Positions 17,728 to 26,309 of a stretch of 49,341 nt of DNA are shown here, piece by piece. Numbering within the stretch: position 1 is the first letter of the stretch; each line of letters begins with the position of its first letter. The DNA comes from a virus. Below the pieces are notes generated by a model. The model ran no database searches and had not been told where the DNA came from. It saw nothing but the letters and a program-made list of their open reading frames with translations. Position numbers and translations under genes: made by a program. The stretch spans positions 1 to 49,341 of the IMG/VR virus record IMGVR_UViG_3300010885_059862; one strand, written 5' to 3'.

Positions 17728-18687
17728 TTAATTAGGAGGTTGATCACCAAATTCACGCATTAAATCATCCAAGGTTGTTCCGGATGGTTGTACCCCTCCA
17801 GAGTCAGTAGCTTCTTTGCTACCCCTCTCTTCTTGTATTATAGACAAATAAAGTTTGCGTTCTATAGTTGAAATATCATTTATATAAAATGGTGATATAT
17901 GTTTTGAAGCCAAAGCACAATATTCTTTATATATTTCCTTTAAATTGAAAGAATAAAATAATCTTAAAATATCCAAATAAACAGTATTATAAAAACTAAA
18001 CCTATAATCATTTAATTGTTTAATACCAAATAAATCTCCAGAAGCTAATAATTGTAAAGCTTCCATAATTTCATTTTGAATTTTTACTCTAACAGAAATC
18101 GGAAGATTATCAAAAATGTTATCTTGTTCTTCTAAACTAAAATTTTGCAAATTTATAATTGTATTTTTTATTTTTATTTCTTTAATAAATTGAGTTAAAG
18201 ATGAAATAATAGAATTCTCTTCTTTGTTTTTTAAATTAAAAAAATATGATTGACTTTTATGATTAGGCCAATTTAAAGTCACTGTTATATTTTTAAAATT
18301 AATAATTTTAGAATTAAAATGCTTAGATGCATCATATAAATTTTTTATAAAATTTTGTAAATCTATCTTTATTTTAAGTTTTTTTACATCTTCTTTTTCT
18401 TCTATGTCTTGTAATAATTCTAAACTAGAACCAAAAGAAATCATTCGTAATTTTGTCGCAAATAAAATATATTCTATTACATTTAATTCGTTTAATATTT
18501 CTTGATTTTCAACACATTGAAAAATTATTTTTTTTAAAAAATCATTATATAATGCAGGTTCATTATTACTAGAAGGCATTGCTAAATTAGCTTTAGAAAT
18601 AGCTATTTGCTCTTCATTTTTTATTTCTCTAAAAGAAATATTTTTACCACAAAAAGGCATTTCTACATTATGTAGATAATAAGACAT
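17728..18687 (-). CDS. tail assembly protein in chaperone position, gp26-like candidate (first of pair)
   Basis: 319 aa. The N-terminus MPFCGKNISFREIKNEEQIA and a later EYILFATKLRMISFGSSLEL match the layout of T4-like gp26-type baseplate hub assembly proteins. The remaining 200 residues are helical and rich in Lys, Asn, Ile and Phe. The downstream gene starts with the same kind of motif, so the two look like diverged paralogues. The C-terminal 30 residues are Gly/Asp/Pro-rich (DDLMREFGDQPPN), perhaps a flexible tail. Confidence 0.5.
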   Translation of the reverse strand: MSYYLHNVEMPFCGKNISFREIKNEEQIAISKANLAMPSSNNEPALYNDFLKKIIFQCVENQEILNELNVIEYILFATKLRMISFGSSLELLQDIEEKEDVKKLKIKIDLQNFIKNLYDASKHFNSKIINFKNITVTLNWPNHKSQSYFFNLKNKEENSIISSLTQFIKEIKIKNTIINLQNFSLEEQDNIFDNLPISVRVKIQNEIMEALQLLASGDLFGIKQLNDYRFSFYNTVYLDILRLFYSFNLKEIYKEYCALASKHISPFYINDISTIERKLYLSIIQEERGSKEATDSGGVQPSGTTLDDLMREFGDQPPN

Positions 18688-18729
18688 TAATATAATTTAT
18701 TAAACTACTAGAATTTATCTAGTTTAATA

Positions 18730-19428
18730 TTATTGTTTTAGTAAAAGAGAAGGTGTATCTACTTCACTTATGCTATAATAATCATATACAAATTCTACTT
18801 TAGTATAATTTAATCCGTCAGCTGCATAAGTGAGGCTTGAATCTTCTATGGAAACTGGAGCTGCATTGTAAAAAGTTATTTTTTTACGTTTTGCCATAGG
18901 GTTTTTAGCTCCAGTTTTTGCTAATTGAATAACTTCAATAGTTTTGCATCTTATTTTTTTAGGAGAATTATCATTACGAGCAATTAAACCATTATAACCC
19001 ACCAATATAGTCCAGGGTCTCATAATGAAATCTACAAAAGAAGCATTAGTTTCTGTAAAAGTCACTGATAATTTGCCATAACCTTCTCTATTGGATGATG
19101 TAGAAGGACCGAGATAACCCCCATATTTGACATCATTATTACTAGTATTGATGGTTTCACCTGGCAGCGTTATGTCTCTAGCAAAAACACAACCAACCAA
19201 TTGTTCAATGCCTGGATTATATAATTTCTTTTTTAGTTGACTAGTAAGATTAGGACTAATTTGCCAATCTGTACCGTTTTCATAACTTTTTATAGCATCA
19301 CCTACGTTGGTTTTTAAAGCATTAACACTTTCCAGATCAAAGTAAACAAACCATTGACCTTCTAAAGGTATGCTTCCACCCCAATCACCTAAAATTTGGA
19401 AAAAATATTCATAAGCACTAGATGCCAT
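18730..19428 (-). CDS. second tail-tube-like protein
   Basis: 232 aa. Two stretches recall gp19-fold tube proteins: FIMRPWTILVGYNGLIAR in the middle and a C-terminal KKITFYNAAPVSIEDSSLTY followed by a closing YTKVEFVYDYYSI strand. It lies directly after the main tube gene. It may be a minor tube protein, a tube cap or an adaptor near the tape measure. It is larger than the main tube protein. A GGATAAATA box precedes its ATG by six bases. Confidence 0.6.
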   Translation of the reverse strand: MASSAYEYFFQILGDWGGSIPLEGQWFVYFDLESVNALKTNVGDAIKSYENGTDWQISPNLTSQLKKKLYNPGIEQLVGCVFARDITLPGETINTSNNDVKYGGYLGPSTSSNREGYGKLSVTFTETNASFVDFIMRPWTILVGYNGLIARNDNSPKKIRCKTIEVIQLAKTGAKNPMAKRKKITFYNAAPVSIEDSSLTYAADGLNYTKVEFVYDYYSISEVDTPSLLLKQ

Positions 19429-19434
19429 ATAAAA

Positions 19435-19443
19435 TATTTATCC
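19435..19443 (-). promoter_or_regulatory. late-promoter-like box GGATAAATA before the second tube-like gene
   Basis: Six bases separate the box from the ATG at 19428. The same nine bases occur before the tube and sheath genes. Confidence 0.55.
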
Positions 19444-19460
19444 AACCAAATTGGTTATGA

Positions 19461-20018
19461 TTAAGCTAATGTGCTAGACCAGTAAGAATAAGCAATAGTA
19501 ACAGGTTGTGTAACTATCTCACCAGAGGCTGTTATGTCTAAGGCGTATTCACCAATACTAGCACAATAAGCACCGTATAGTGTATAATTGGCAATGACTT
19601 GACCACCCTTACCCATAAGAGCTAAGTCAACAGAACCAGTATCATCCAAACCATATGCTCCAGAACTACCAGTTATACCTTGTTCATTAAAGGTTCCTCT
19701 TGACCATTGTTCTAATTTTTGTCTTATGCTAAGATTTTGTGGCATTCTGAAGGTAACATTCCAACCCTCACTATTAGGATATTTAACTGTACCTGGTACG
19801 TTAAAGTTTAATCCCATGAAAGGAACTGGCACGTTATTAATAGAACGCTGAGGTAATGTAGTTGTAGTGATATAAACTAAATCTTCAGGACCAAAATTAA
19901 CATTGGTTGCTCCTGAATTTATGTTTAAAATTCTAAAGAGATTTGTACGAGCAAAGTCTTTCTGTAAAGCAATGTCGTAGAAATTGCTGATTGTTTGGTT
20001 TTCGAATAGGTTAGGCAT
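19461..20018 (-). CDS. tail tube protein, gp19-like
   Basis: 185 aa, near the usual gp19 length of about 160-190. Visible family features are the N-terminal FARTNLFRIL, then TTTLPQRSINNVPVPFMGL (the loop that precedes the tube-stacking strands), FNVPGTVKYP, GWNVTFRMPQNLSIRQKLEQ, and a closing strand ending ITIAYSYWSS-like. It polymerises as hexameric rings around the tape measure inside the sheath. It is 19 bases downstream of the sheath gene, as in T4 (18 then 19). Confidence 0.85.
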   Translation of the reverse strand: MPNLFENQTISNFYDIALQKDFARTNLFRILNINSGATNVNFGPEDLVYITTTTLPQRSINNVPVPFMGLNFNVPGTVKYPNSEGWNVTFRMPQNLSIRQKLEQWSRGTFNEQGITGSSGAYGLDDTGSVDLALMGKGGQVIANYTLYGAYCASIGEYALDITASGEIVTQPVTIAYSYWSSTLA

Positions 20019-20024
20019 ATACTA

Positions 20025-20033
20025 TATTTATCC
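20025..20033 (-). promoter_or_regulatory. late-promoter-like box GGATAAATA before the tube gene
   Basis: Six bases before the ATG at 20018. Identical to the box before the neighbouring sheath and second tube-like genes. Confidence 0.55.
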
Positions 20034-20037
20034 TTTA

Positions 20038-22383
20038 TTAACCAATTAATTCATCAAAATTGACTCCGGTCTGTGTGGCGATGAAGTCTGCTAATATGAA
20101 TTCGGCGGTTCTTACTGGTTGGATATAAATTGATACCTTCAATTGATTTTGATCAATTATATTAGGTGTGTTGTTTCTCTCATCGCAAACGATCTTATAA
20201 TCATATAAGCCATCATTGTTTTTGGCTTGATCAAAAATTGGCTTGAGTGTGTTTACAAGACGTGTTCTTGCTGTGAAAGTATTTGGTTCGAATACGAAGT
20301 ACTTGAGAACCGCTTGTGTTGATTTTTCTAAGGTTAAGAACAATCTACGAACATTAATTCTATCAAAAGCTGAAGGCTTTGTGAAGAGTGTCTTTTGTCC
20401 ATAGATTACAAATCCGTCACCTGGGAAGTATGCAATAGGATTAATATTAATCTTATAGAGAAGATCACGATGCTTTTGTGTCGGATTGATTGCTAAGTCT
20501 AAAACATTTGTCAAAGCTCCGCGATTAAATCCCGCAGGTGCTGACCATGGGAATGAAGTAGCAGCACTTTGTGCGAATATTGTTGCAGCCCATCCAGAAG
20601 ACGGAACCCAAACTTGACGATTTGCTGTTGTATCATTAACTAACAACCAATTACCATAAATTGCTGCATAACTTGATACAGAATTACCATAAAGGTTTTT
20701 AATAGCCCAATATACATCTGATGAAAATACGTAACCGTTCTTTGCAGTTGTTTTTAAATTACCGTTAACAAATATTTGTCTTAAAGGATCTGCAATGAAT
20801 ACGTGATCTTTACGAGTTTTTTCAGCAAATGCTACAAAAGCTGTTAATATAGAACCGTAATCTAAAGCAACTTGATCACTGACTCCGGTCTGTTGATTTT
20901 TTAAACCAGATATATTTAAATTGTAAAGTTCATCGTAAAGATATGGATTATTGGCTTGCGCATTTCCATAATTAGAATCTGTCCAACGAGCCTTAGCTGA
21001 TGCCCAGATGGTTCCTAAACCAGCTTCGATGGTTACATCTAAAGGAACGTCTAATGTATCAATATTATTTAAAATACGATTTAATTTGTCTGGAATATTA
21101 CCAACATCTTTTGAATTAGAATTGGTATTTGAAATATAAACACCTTCTGAATAAAGATTTTTAGCAGCATTGGCAACTCTTACAGTTTTACCTGGAGTTC
21201 CGTCATTATTAACCCATCCAGTTGCTCTTGAGAGATTAGGATTAACATATACACTAATGTTATTAGAAGACTGATTAGCCAATGTTTGTAATGAGAATGT
21301 AATAGGAGCTCCACCGCTAGGATTATTTTGTTTTCTAGCACCCCATAAGGAACCTGTGTATCCTTCTTGTGTAACATAATCCAATTGTACTGTATCTTGT
21401 GAATATATTGAAGAACGTACTTTGAATAATGCTAAAGTTAAGCAATCATTATATGAGGACTTACTGAAATCATAAGATAATGGGAAGTTTTCAATGATTT
21501 GTGAAATACTGGTTTGATTAGAACTACTTAAAGTACTAACATTGAAGTTTAATCTGGAACTAGGTACAGATACAAATGTCTGACTAAATCCACTAATACT
21601 ATTAACAGCTTTAAGACCAGTGATGCAATCAAAGTTTGTAGCAGGATTATTATTTGAATTATCTGCTAAACCTATGTAGTAACCTTCAAAAATGTTATTG
21701 ACAGCTAATTTAGAAGGATTTAATATAACCAATCCAGCGTTACCTAAATCTGAATATCCAGTAACTGACACTGTATTATAAGCACTGGTAGAAGCATTTC
21801 TTGTATAGTAATTTAAAGCACTTGTTGAAGCATTATAAGATATAACGTCCGTTGCGGATATTACATTATTATTTGTATAGAAACTTGCTAAATTCTGTGA
21901 TCCTACAAACACTGAACTAGAAGCATAGGTTGATGTAGCCCAATTTACATTACCGGCTAAAATATTTTTGTATTGATCCTCTGTTAATAAGATAGACAAG
22001 GGTTCTAAAACTGTAATTGCAGAAGTAGTATTGAAATCCGTACCACCTACTGTACTAATTGGATATACTAAAGCACTATAACTATTAGCAAAACCAACAC
22101 CTGTAGCAGATCCGTAAGGTACTCTTGAAACCAAGAGATTACCGTCGGATTGTGTTAAAATTTGTTTAGCAGACTGATAAAGATATCTTTCAGCTGCATT
22201 GGTAGGAGTGCCAAATATATCTTCGTATTCTGTAATGCTTCCTACATTTACGATTTCATCAGTAGGGCCTTTGTCTGCAAAGCCAGCTGCGAAAATGTTT
22301 GTAGCTCCAGTAGTTCTTGCCAAAAGGCTAAGATCGACTTCGTTAATTTGTACTCCGGGTGATGCTAATGTTAAAGTAGACAT
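20038..22383 (-). CDS. tail sheath protein, gp18-like
   Basis: 781 aa contractile sheath subunit. N-terminal LASPGVQINEVDLS is the classic sheath opening. The C-terminal third has the conserved assembly domain: GDGFVIYGQKTLFTKPSAFD, then INVRRLFLTLEKSTQAVLKY, FEPNTFTARTRLVNTLKPIF and a last strand KVSIYIQPVRTAEFI. The middle 400 residues are Ser/Thr/Asn-rich insertion domains that usually face outward. Larger than T4 gp18 (659 aa). It leads the leftward tail cluster and has its own GGATAAATA box. Confidence 0.95.
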   Translation of the reverse strand: MSTLTLASPGVQINEVDLSLLARTTGATNIFAAGFADKGPTDEIVNVGSITEYEDIFGTPTNAAERYLYQSAKQILTQSDGNLLVSRVPYGSATGVGFANSYSALVYPISTVGGTDFNTTSAITVLEPLSILLTEDQYKNILAGNVNWATSTYASSSVFVGSQNLASFYTNNNVISATDVISYNASTSALNYYTRNASTSAYNTVSVTGYSDLGNAGLVILNPSKLAVNNIFEGYYIGLADNSNNNPATNFDCITGLKAVNSISGFSQTFVSVPSSRLNFNVSTLSSSNQTSISQIIENFPLSYDFSKSSYNDCLTLALFKVRSSIYSQDTVQLDYVTQEGYTGSLWGARKQNNPSGGAPITFSLQTLANQSSNNISVYVNPNLSRATGWVNNDGTPGKTVRVANAAKNLYSEGVYISNTNSNSKDVGNIPDKLNRILNNIDTLDVPLDVTIEAGLGTIWASAKARWTDSNYGNAQANNPYLYDELYNLNISGLKNQQTGVSDQVALDYGSILTAFVAFAEKTRKDHVFIADPLRQIFVNGNLKTTAKNGYVFSSDVYWAIKNLYGNSVSSYAAIYGNWLLVNDTTANRQVWVPSSGWAATIFAQSAATSFPWSAPAGFNRGALTNVLDLAINPTQKHRDLLYKININPIAYFPGDGFVIYGQKTLFTKPSAFDRINVRRLFLTLEKSTQAVLKYFVFEPNTFTARTRLVNTLKPIFDQAKNNDGLYDYKIVCDERNNTPNIIDQNQLKVSIYIQPVRTAEFILADFIATQTGVNFDELIG

Positions 22384-22398
22384 ATAAATTTATGTGAC

Positions 22399-22407
22399 TA
22401 TTTATCC
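22399..22407 (-). promoter_or_regulatory. late-promoter-like box GGATAAATA before the sheath gene
   Basis: Fifteen bases before the ATG at 22383, in the 92-base divergent gap between the sheath gene and the rightward gene at 22476. The gap also contains a T8A7 run but no convincing sigma70 promoter. Confidence 0.5.
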
Positions 22408-22475
22408 TGCATTTGGCTCGTTTTGTTATTTTTTTTAAAAAAACTGTTTATTGTATATTTTGAGAGTAAATAATA

Positions 22476-22889
22476 ATGATGACAAAGTTCGATCAAATAA
22501 TAAACGAAGCTGAAACTAACATAACAACTGCCACATTAAATCAAGCTGGTAATGCTATAAAAAATTTACCAGCACAGACTCAAAAGATTGTTAATACTAC
22601 TTTTGACAAATTAGGCACACAAGCAGGAGAGAATCATGACATCTTAACAAAATTAGCAGATGTTCTAAATGATAAAACACCTACTAAATTTTCCAGCCTT
22701 AGTCCGGAAGATCAAAAATCAGCTTTGAAACTTTTAACAAAATCTGGACTAGATGTTAAAGTAACAGGAAGTACACCAAGTTCAACGTCATCTACTACAC
22801 CGACAGCTCCAACAACACCCACAGCTCCAGCAACAGGGGCTCAACCTACTAATGCAATTCAAACAACAGTACCAGGTGCGGTAGTTTAA
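22476..22889 (+). CDS. small protein with putative capsid-targeting peptide, 137 aa
   Basis: Starts with MMTKFDQIINEA, which resembles the capsid-targeting peptides of T4 internal proteins and contains INE-A, a candidate (I/L)xE site for a gp21-type prohead protease. After it come a helical segment and a low-complexity tail of Thr/Pro/Ala/Ser (about residues 90-125). Unknown mature function. There are tandem ATGs at 22476 and 22479. GAGAGTAAATA lies just upstream, a possible late box. First gene of a rightward cluster with phoH. Confidence 0.65.
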   Translation: MMTKFDQIINEAETNITTATLNQAGNAIKNLPAQTQKIVNTTFDKLGTQAGENHDILTKLADVLNDKTPTKFSSLSPEDQKSALKLLTKSGLDVKVTGSTPSSTSSTTPTAPTTPTAPATGAQPTNAIQTTVPGAVV

Positions 22890-22902
22890 CACAATTTTAT
22901 AT

Positions 22903-23799
22903 ATGGGTAAAAAACCCCACTCAAAAAAGGGAGTCGACCGCAAGCAGTCTGGTCGCATCCGTCACGAAACGACACCAGTCACCGTAGAACCTGGTAAAAC
23001 ATCTGATAACTCTCCTTATGTATTTCAAAGAGATAAAATCTCATTTGATTTAACTATTAAGAATTTACCTTGGACCAATAAACAAAAGGAAATTATCGCT
23101 AGATTTTTAGATAAAGGAACTAAAGTTCTTTTATTAAAAGGACCAGCTGGAACTTCTAAAACAACTCTAGCCATGTATTGTGGTTTAACTCTTCTTAATA
23201 TGAAAAGAATATCTGACATGGTTCTAGTTCGTTCTGCTGTTGAATCTTCTGATTCAAAACTTGGTTTCTTACCAGGAACCTTAGACGAAAAGATAGCAGT
23301 TTATCTCACACCATTTCATGATAAATTTGAAGAACTTCTTTGTAAGGCTCAATTAGATAGATTACAAAAAGATAACAGATTAACTATTTGTCCAATTAAC
23401 TTCGCTAGAGGGCTTCATTTCTCTGCAAAGTTTATTTGTGCAGATGAAGTTCAAAATTTTTCAACCAGAGAAATACACACTCTCATGAGTCGTATAGGAG
23501 AATTTTCTAAAGTATTTCTTTGTGGTGATCCAGAGCAAAGTGATCTTCCATACGGAAAATCAGGTTTCAATAAAGTATATGAATTATTCAATAATGAAGA
23601 AGCAAAGGCTCAAGGTATTTTCTGTATGGAATTAGGAGAAGAAGATATTGTTCGTTCTGAATTATGTAAATTTATTACTCATAAATTTAAAGAACTTCAA
23701 ATATTGAAACAATTAGAAGAAGCTAATAAATATCAGCACAATAAAGAAAATAAGCACGGTGAAGTTATTTCTACTTGGAAACCAAGTGAAACCAAGTAA
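22903..23799 (+). CDS. phoH: PhoH-like ATPase
   Basis: 298 aa P-loop ATPase. Walker A GPAGTSKTT (about residues 79-87), Walker B FICADEVQN with the family's ADE(V/A)QN form, and GDPEQSD as sensor region are all present, as is VLVRSAVESSDSKLGFLPG. The N-terminal 30 residues are basic (GKKPHSKKGVDRKQSGRIRH) and lack a known domain. PhoH proteins are RNA-linked ATPases common in marine and freshwater phages; the substrate is not known. Located between two unknown small genes, 13 bases after the preceding stop. Confidence 0.93.
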   Translation: MGKKPHSKKGVDRKQSGRIRHETTPVTVEPGKTSDNSPYVFQRDKISFDLTIKNLPWTNKQKEIIARFLDKGTKVLLLKGPAGTSKTTLAMYCGLTLLNMKRISDMVLVRSAVESSDSKLGFLPGTLDEKIAVYLTPFHDKFEELLCKAQLDRLQKDNRLTICPINFARGLHFSAKFICADEVQNFSTREIHTLMSRIGEFSKVFLCGDPEQSDLPYGKSGFNKVYELFNNEEAKAQGIFCMELGEEDIVRSELCKFITHKFKELQILKQLEEANKYQHNKENKHGEVISTWKPSETK

Positions 23800-23809
23800 A
23801 TATATTATT

Positions 23810-23992
23810 ATGAATAATAAACCAGAATATCAAAGCCTTTCTAATAGACCTATTGCATGCACCTTTTGTGGAGCTCATGTCGATGGCAGAATAGTTGAGA
23901 GCGTAGATCAAAGAACTAAAAAAGTAGAGAAGAATATCCGTTGGCAATGTGGTCGCTGCGGTAATCTTGTAAGACAAGGGAAAGTAGCTTAA
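23810..23992 (+). CDS. zinc-ribbon protein, 60 aa
   Basis: Starts at the ATG at 23810, 10 bases after the phoH stop. Two knuckles, CTFC and CGRC, about 30 residues apart make a classic zinc ribbon; the C-terminus is basic (LVRQGKVA). It probably binds nucleic acid or protein. The next gene starts one base after its stop, so the genes form an operon. Function unknown. Confidence 0.7.
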   Translation: MNNKPEYQSLSNRPIACTFCGAHVDGRIVESVDQRTKKVEKNIRWQCGRCGNLVRQGKVA

Positions 23993-23993
23993 T

Positions 23994-24449
23994 ATGGATT
24001 TGGACAAAGTTTTAAACGAGGCTATCAACGAAGATATAAGCACTCTCTGGAATAATGCTCATTATGGAGCAACCAGCGAAGCGCCTCGTAAAGACTTTGT
24101 TGGGTTTAGTACACAGGATGGGTATAATTTCCCATATCAACATAATGCCCCTCCTGTGTTTCCACCTACAGAACCACAACCAGAACAAACTCAAAGTTTA
24201 CCTTGGCCTCTTCAAACTGTAACAGATGATTTAGCTGACAGTTTTGTTTATTTAACAGCAGCTACCAATAAAATTAAAACTTGTCTTGATCAAAATGCAG
24301 CTATTTCTCATAATCAAAGAAATCAGTTAGATCAATTATATAAAGGTGCTATAAAAACTTTACAAAACATAAAAATCATAGGAGATGAACTTTTAACAGT
24401 AGCTCCTTTAGCAGGCCCATTACCACCACAGACTCCTGGTCACCAGTAA
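23994..24449 (+). CDS. protein with putative capsid-targeting peptide, 151 aa
   Basis: N-terminal MDLDKVLNEAINED carries LNE-A, a candidate prohead protease site, as in other small proteins of this window. Residues 45-75 are Pro/Gln-rich and probably disordered. Residues 75-135 are helical, with no membrane segment, and the C-terminus is Pro-rich. Unknown function; possible internal head protein. It starts one base after the zinc-ribbon gene. Confidence 0.6.
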   Translation: MDLDKVLNEAINEDISTLWNNAHYGATSEAPRKDFVGFSTQDGYNFPYQHNAPPVFPPTEPQPEQTQSLPWPLQTVTDDLADSFVYLTAATNKIKTCLDQNAAISHNQRNQLDQLYKGAIKTLQNIKIIGDELLTVAPLAGPLPPQTPGHQ

Positions 24450-24494
24450 ATTTAGGTTGACCTTCCTCTTAGTTTCCTGCAAAATCTTCTAATC

Positions 24495-24923
24495 ATGAAG
24501 ATTAATAAAAACCTTATCACATTTATCCAATCCACTGGAGTCGTTGTATTTATTTCAACTCTGGTTGGATTGTCTGTCAAATTAATTAATGGAAATTTTT
24601 GGGTTCCATTTATTTTAGCAACATGCATACAATATGTATTGTTTACATTTTTAGCTAATATTGTTAATAACTATTTTAGTCAAAAAACACGTCTTAAAGA
24701 GTTAGATAAACTAGAACAATTGTCTAGTCTATTAGAATGTGCATATTGTAAAGCACCTAACATTATTACCTTTATTCCAGATCGTAATGAAAGGATTGAA
24801 TTTCATTGTGATAAATGTTCTGGTAAAAATGTAGTGACTATCAATTTTACTGTTGCTAGAATAACAGAACCAGTAGATATTGCACCACCAGCATTGCCTA
24901 CACCTCCTCCTATTGAAGCATAA
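24495..24923 (+). CDS. membrane protein with cytoplasmic zinc ribbon, 142 aa
   Basis: Two membrane helices, about residues 8-30 (FIQSTGVVVFISTLVGLSV) and 35-58 (VPFILATCIQYVLFTFLANI), form a hairpin. A charged helix leads to a ribbon with CAYC and CDKC (about residues 82-110). The C-terminal 20 residues are Pro-rich. The ribbon is probably cytoplasmic. Role unknown; it could recruit a cytosolic partner to the inner membrane. It follows the putative packaged protein by 45 bases. Confidence 0.65.
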   Translation: MKINKNLITFIQSTGVVVFISTLVGLSVKLINGNFWVPFILATCIQYVLFTFLANIVNNYFSQKTRLKELDKLEQLSSLLECAYCKAPNIITFIPDRNERIEFHCDKCSGKNVVTINFTVARITEPVDIAPPALPTPPPIEA

Positions 24924-24937
24924 AAATATAAACGATT

Positions 24938-25258
24938 ATGAACACAAAACAAGACACAGAACTAGGTCCTATGCAAAACCCTTTACCTTGGTGGGATAAA
25001 ACCAAACAAGAGGCATCTAATCTTTCAAGGTGGATTGCTCTTTATGAAGCGGTTAATATTATTGCAGATAAAGCAGAAGAAAAGGGAATAAAAATAGAAG
25101 ATGTTGAATTTAAACCTTTAGCCATTCACAAATATATGGAATCCACAGAAAATATTATTTTCAAAAAGATTTTAGAAGAACAATATAAAATTAAGATTTG
25201 TTACTCAGAACCTCAGAGTGAAGAACATCCAGAATTAGAAGCTAAATACATAGATTAA
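24938..25258 (+). CDS. hypothetical protein, 106 aa
   Basis: Unknown. Charged helical protein with PLPWWDKTKQEASNLSRWIA near the start and an acidic C-terminus. Not a MazG protein: the EExxE pattern is missing. Starts 14 bases after the membrane protein gene, and its stop overlaps the end of the convergent neck gene by four bases. Confidence 0.65.
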   Translation: MNTKQDTELGPMQNPLPWWDKTKQEASNLSRWIALYEAVNIIADKAEEKGIKIEDVEFKPLAIHKYMESTENIIFKKILEEQYKIKICYSEPQSEEHPELEAKYID

Positions 25259-25893
25259 TATCCACCGTATATATTAGTATTGCTACAAGGATTATCTTCT
25301 ACATAATCAAAGTTTTCTAAACCTACTTCATTAGCTGCGTTGTTATCATCAAGCGCTACATTACCTTGACCAGGTCCTGGATTATTATCACCAGTTCCTT
25401 CGTTACTGTAATCGTAGCGCTTAGCTTTGAAAAACCAAACATAATGACCACCTAATGGATTGCCTTGAAATTCATCTATAATTTCTGTTAATTGATAAGT
25501 GTTAGGACCTCTTCTTGGATAATTTAAACGATCTGAACCAAATTCTGATAATGTCATAACATCCCCTGCTTTAGGTTCTGTAGAAATTCCAAAAGTCTCT
25601 ACATAAGTTTCGTAATGAATTACTCCAGATAAATCACTATCAGCAATGATACCAAATTTAGATAATAAAATAGAATCATTATTGATATTTAATAAGACAA
25701 TTAAAGGCTTAGATGGATTAAATCCAGCCGAAGGATCTTCTCCGTATAAAAAATTAGAACCAGAAAGAGTGGTATTATTTGTAAAATATTGGACCTCTTG
25801 TCCATTAATATTAATTTGCTCTTTCCACCAACCATTGAAATTTTGTCTTTCGTTAAAATTGTTTTCTTTGTTTAAATAGCGTAAGGACTCCAT
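25255..25893 (-). CDS. neck protein, gp14-like
   Basis: 212 aa. The order of motifs recalls T4-type gp14: an early GQEVQYF strand, NFLYGEDPSAGF, SILLSKFGI, a Tyr-rich strand HYETYVETFGI, PKAGDVMTLSEFG, then YPRRGPNTYQLTEII and a closing KAKRYDYSNEGTGD. In T4 gp14 joins gp13 to close the filled head and accept the tail. The C-terminal 40 residues are Asn/Asp/Gly-rich. The neighbouring gene starts two bases upstream on the same strand. Moderate confidence, because the match is by pattern only. Confidence 0.55.
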   Translation of the reverse strand: MESLRYLNKENNFNERQNFNGWWKEQININGQEVQYFTNNTTLSGSNFLYGEDPSAGFNPSKPLIVLLNINNDSILLSKFGIIADSDLSGVIHYETYVETFGISTEPKAGDVMTLSEFGSDRLNYPRRGPNTYQLTEIIDEFQGNPLGGHYVWFFKAKRYDYSNEGTGDNNPGPGQGNVALDDNNAANEVGLENFDYVEDNPCSNTNIYGGY

Positions 25894-25894
25894 A

Positions 25895-26233
25895 TTACTT
25901 TTTTAATCTTTCTAAATTAAATCTTTTTGTTTGAGGATTATAACTTAAAGTTATACCAGTGCGATTAATTGATTTGCTATAGGCTTTATCATCTGTATGA
26001 TTAATGTGATAAGTTTTTGTCAGCCTTTTACCTGTAGCATAACCAATATTTGGCCATTTGCCATATTTATCATTTTTTACAATTCTATCTACTAATGGGT
26101 CATTAGCTTGTTGGCTTTTAGAATAAGGCACTTGATTTAAGTGTTTTCTATTCATAGACCTCATAGGGTTCTGCTGATGTTCTCTAGTATGAGGAGTAGA
26201 ATTTTTAAAAAATGAAGAAAAGCTTTCTAGCAT
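25895..26233 (-). CDS. hypothetical basic protein, 112 aa
   Basis: Unknown. Rich in Lys, Arg, Asn, His and Ser, with a calculated basic character that would suit binding of DNA or RNA. No catalytic motif, no membrane segment. Its ATG has TAAGTATC three bases upstream, the variant late box, and a strong bidirectional terminator lies behind the promoter region. Co-directional with the neck gene, so perhaps a head or neck component. Confidence 0.6.
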   Translation of the reverse strand: MLESFSSFFKNSTPHTREHQQNPMRSMNRKHLNQVPYSKSQQANDPLVDRIVKNDKYGKWPNIGYATGKRLTKTYHINHTDDKAYSKSINRTGITLSYNPQTKRFNLERLKK

Positions 26234-26236
26234 AAA

Positions 26237-26244
26237 GATACTTA
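26237..26244 (-). promoter_or_regulatory. late-promoter-like box TAAGTATC
   Basis: CCCTAAGTATC ends three bases before the ATG at 26233 and follows directly after the terminator hairpin, which would isolate this gene pair from upstream transcription. Confidence 0.45.
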
Positions 26245-26256
26245 GGGAATTTGGGT

Positions 26257-26290
26257 AAAAAAAAAACTCCGTCTTGCGACGGAGTTTTTT
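26257..26290. terminator. bidirectional rho-independent terminator
   Basis: Perfect 8-bp stem ACTCCGTC / GACGGAGT (26266-26273 with 26278-26285) and a TTGC loop, with an A run on the left and a T run on the right, so it can act on both strands. It separates the acidic-protein gene from the gp14-like pair. Confidence 0.9.
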
Positions 26291-26309
26291 ATTGATATAT
26301 TATATTATA

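Noticed and set aside
16898-18687. Programmed frameshift joining the two genes before the tape measure
   Set aside because: Each gene has its own ATG, there is a 5-base gap between stop and start, and no slippery heptamer is obvious at the boundary.
24938-25258. MazG-like pyrophosphohydrolase
   Set aside because: The sequence lacks the EExxE and ExxD metal motifs of MazG proteins.
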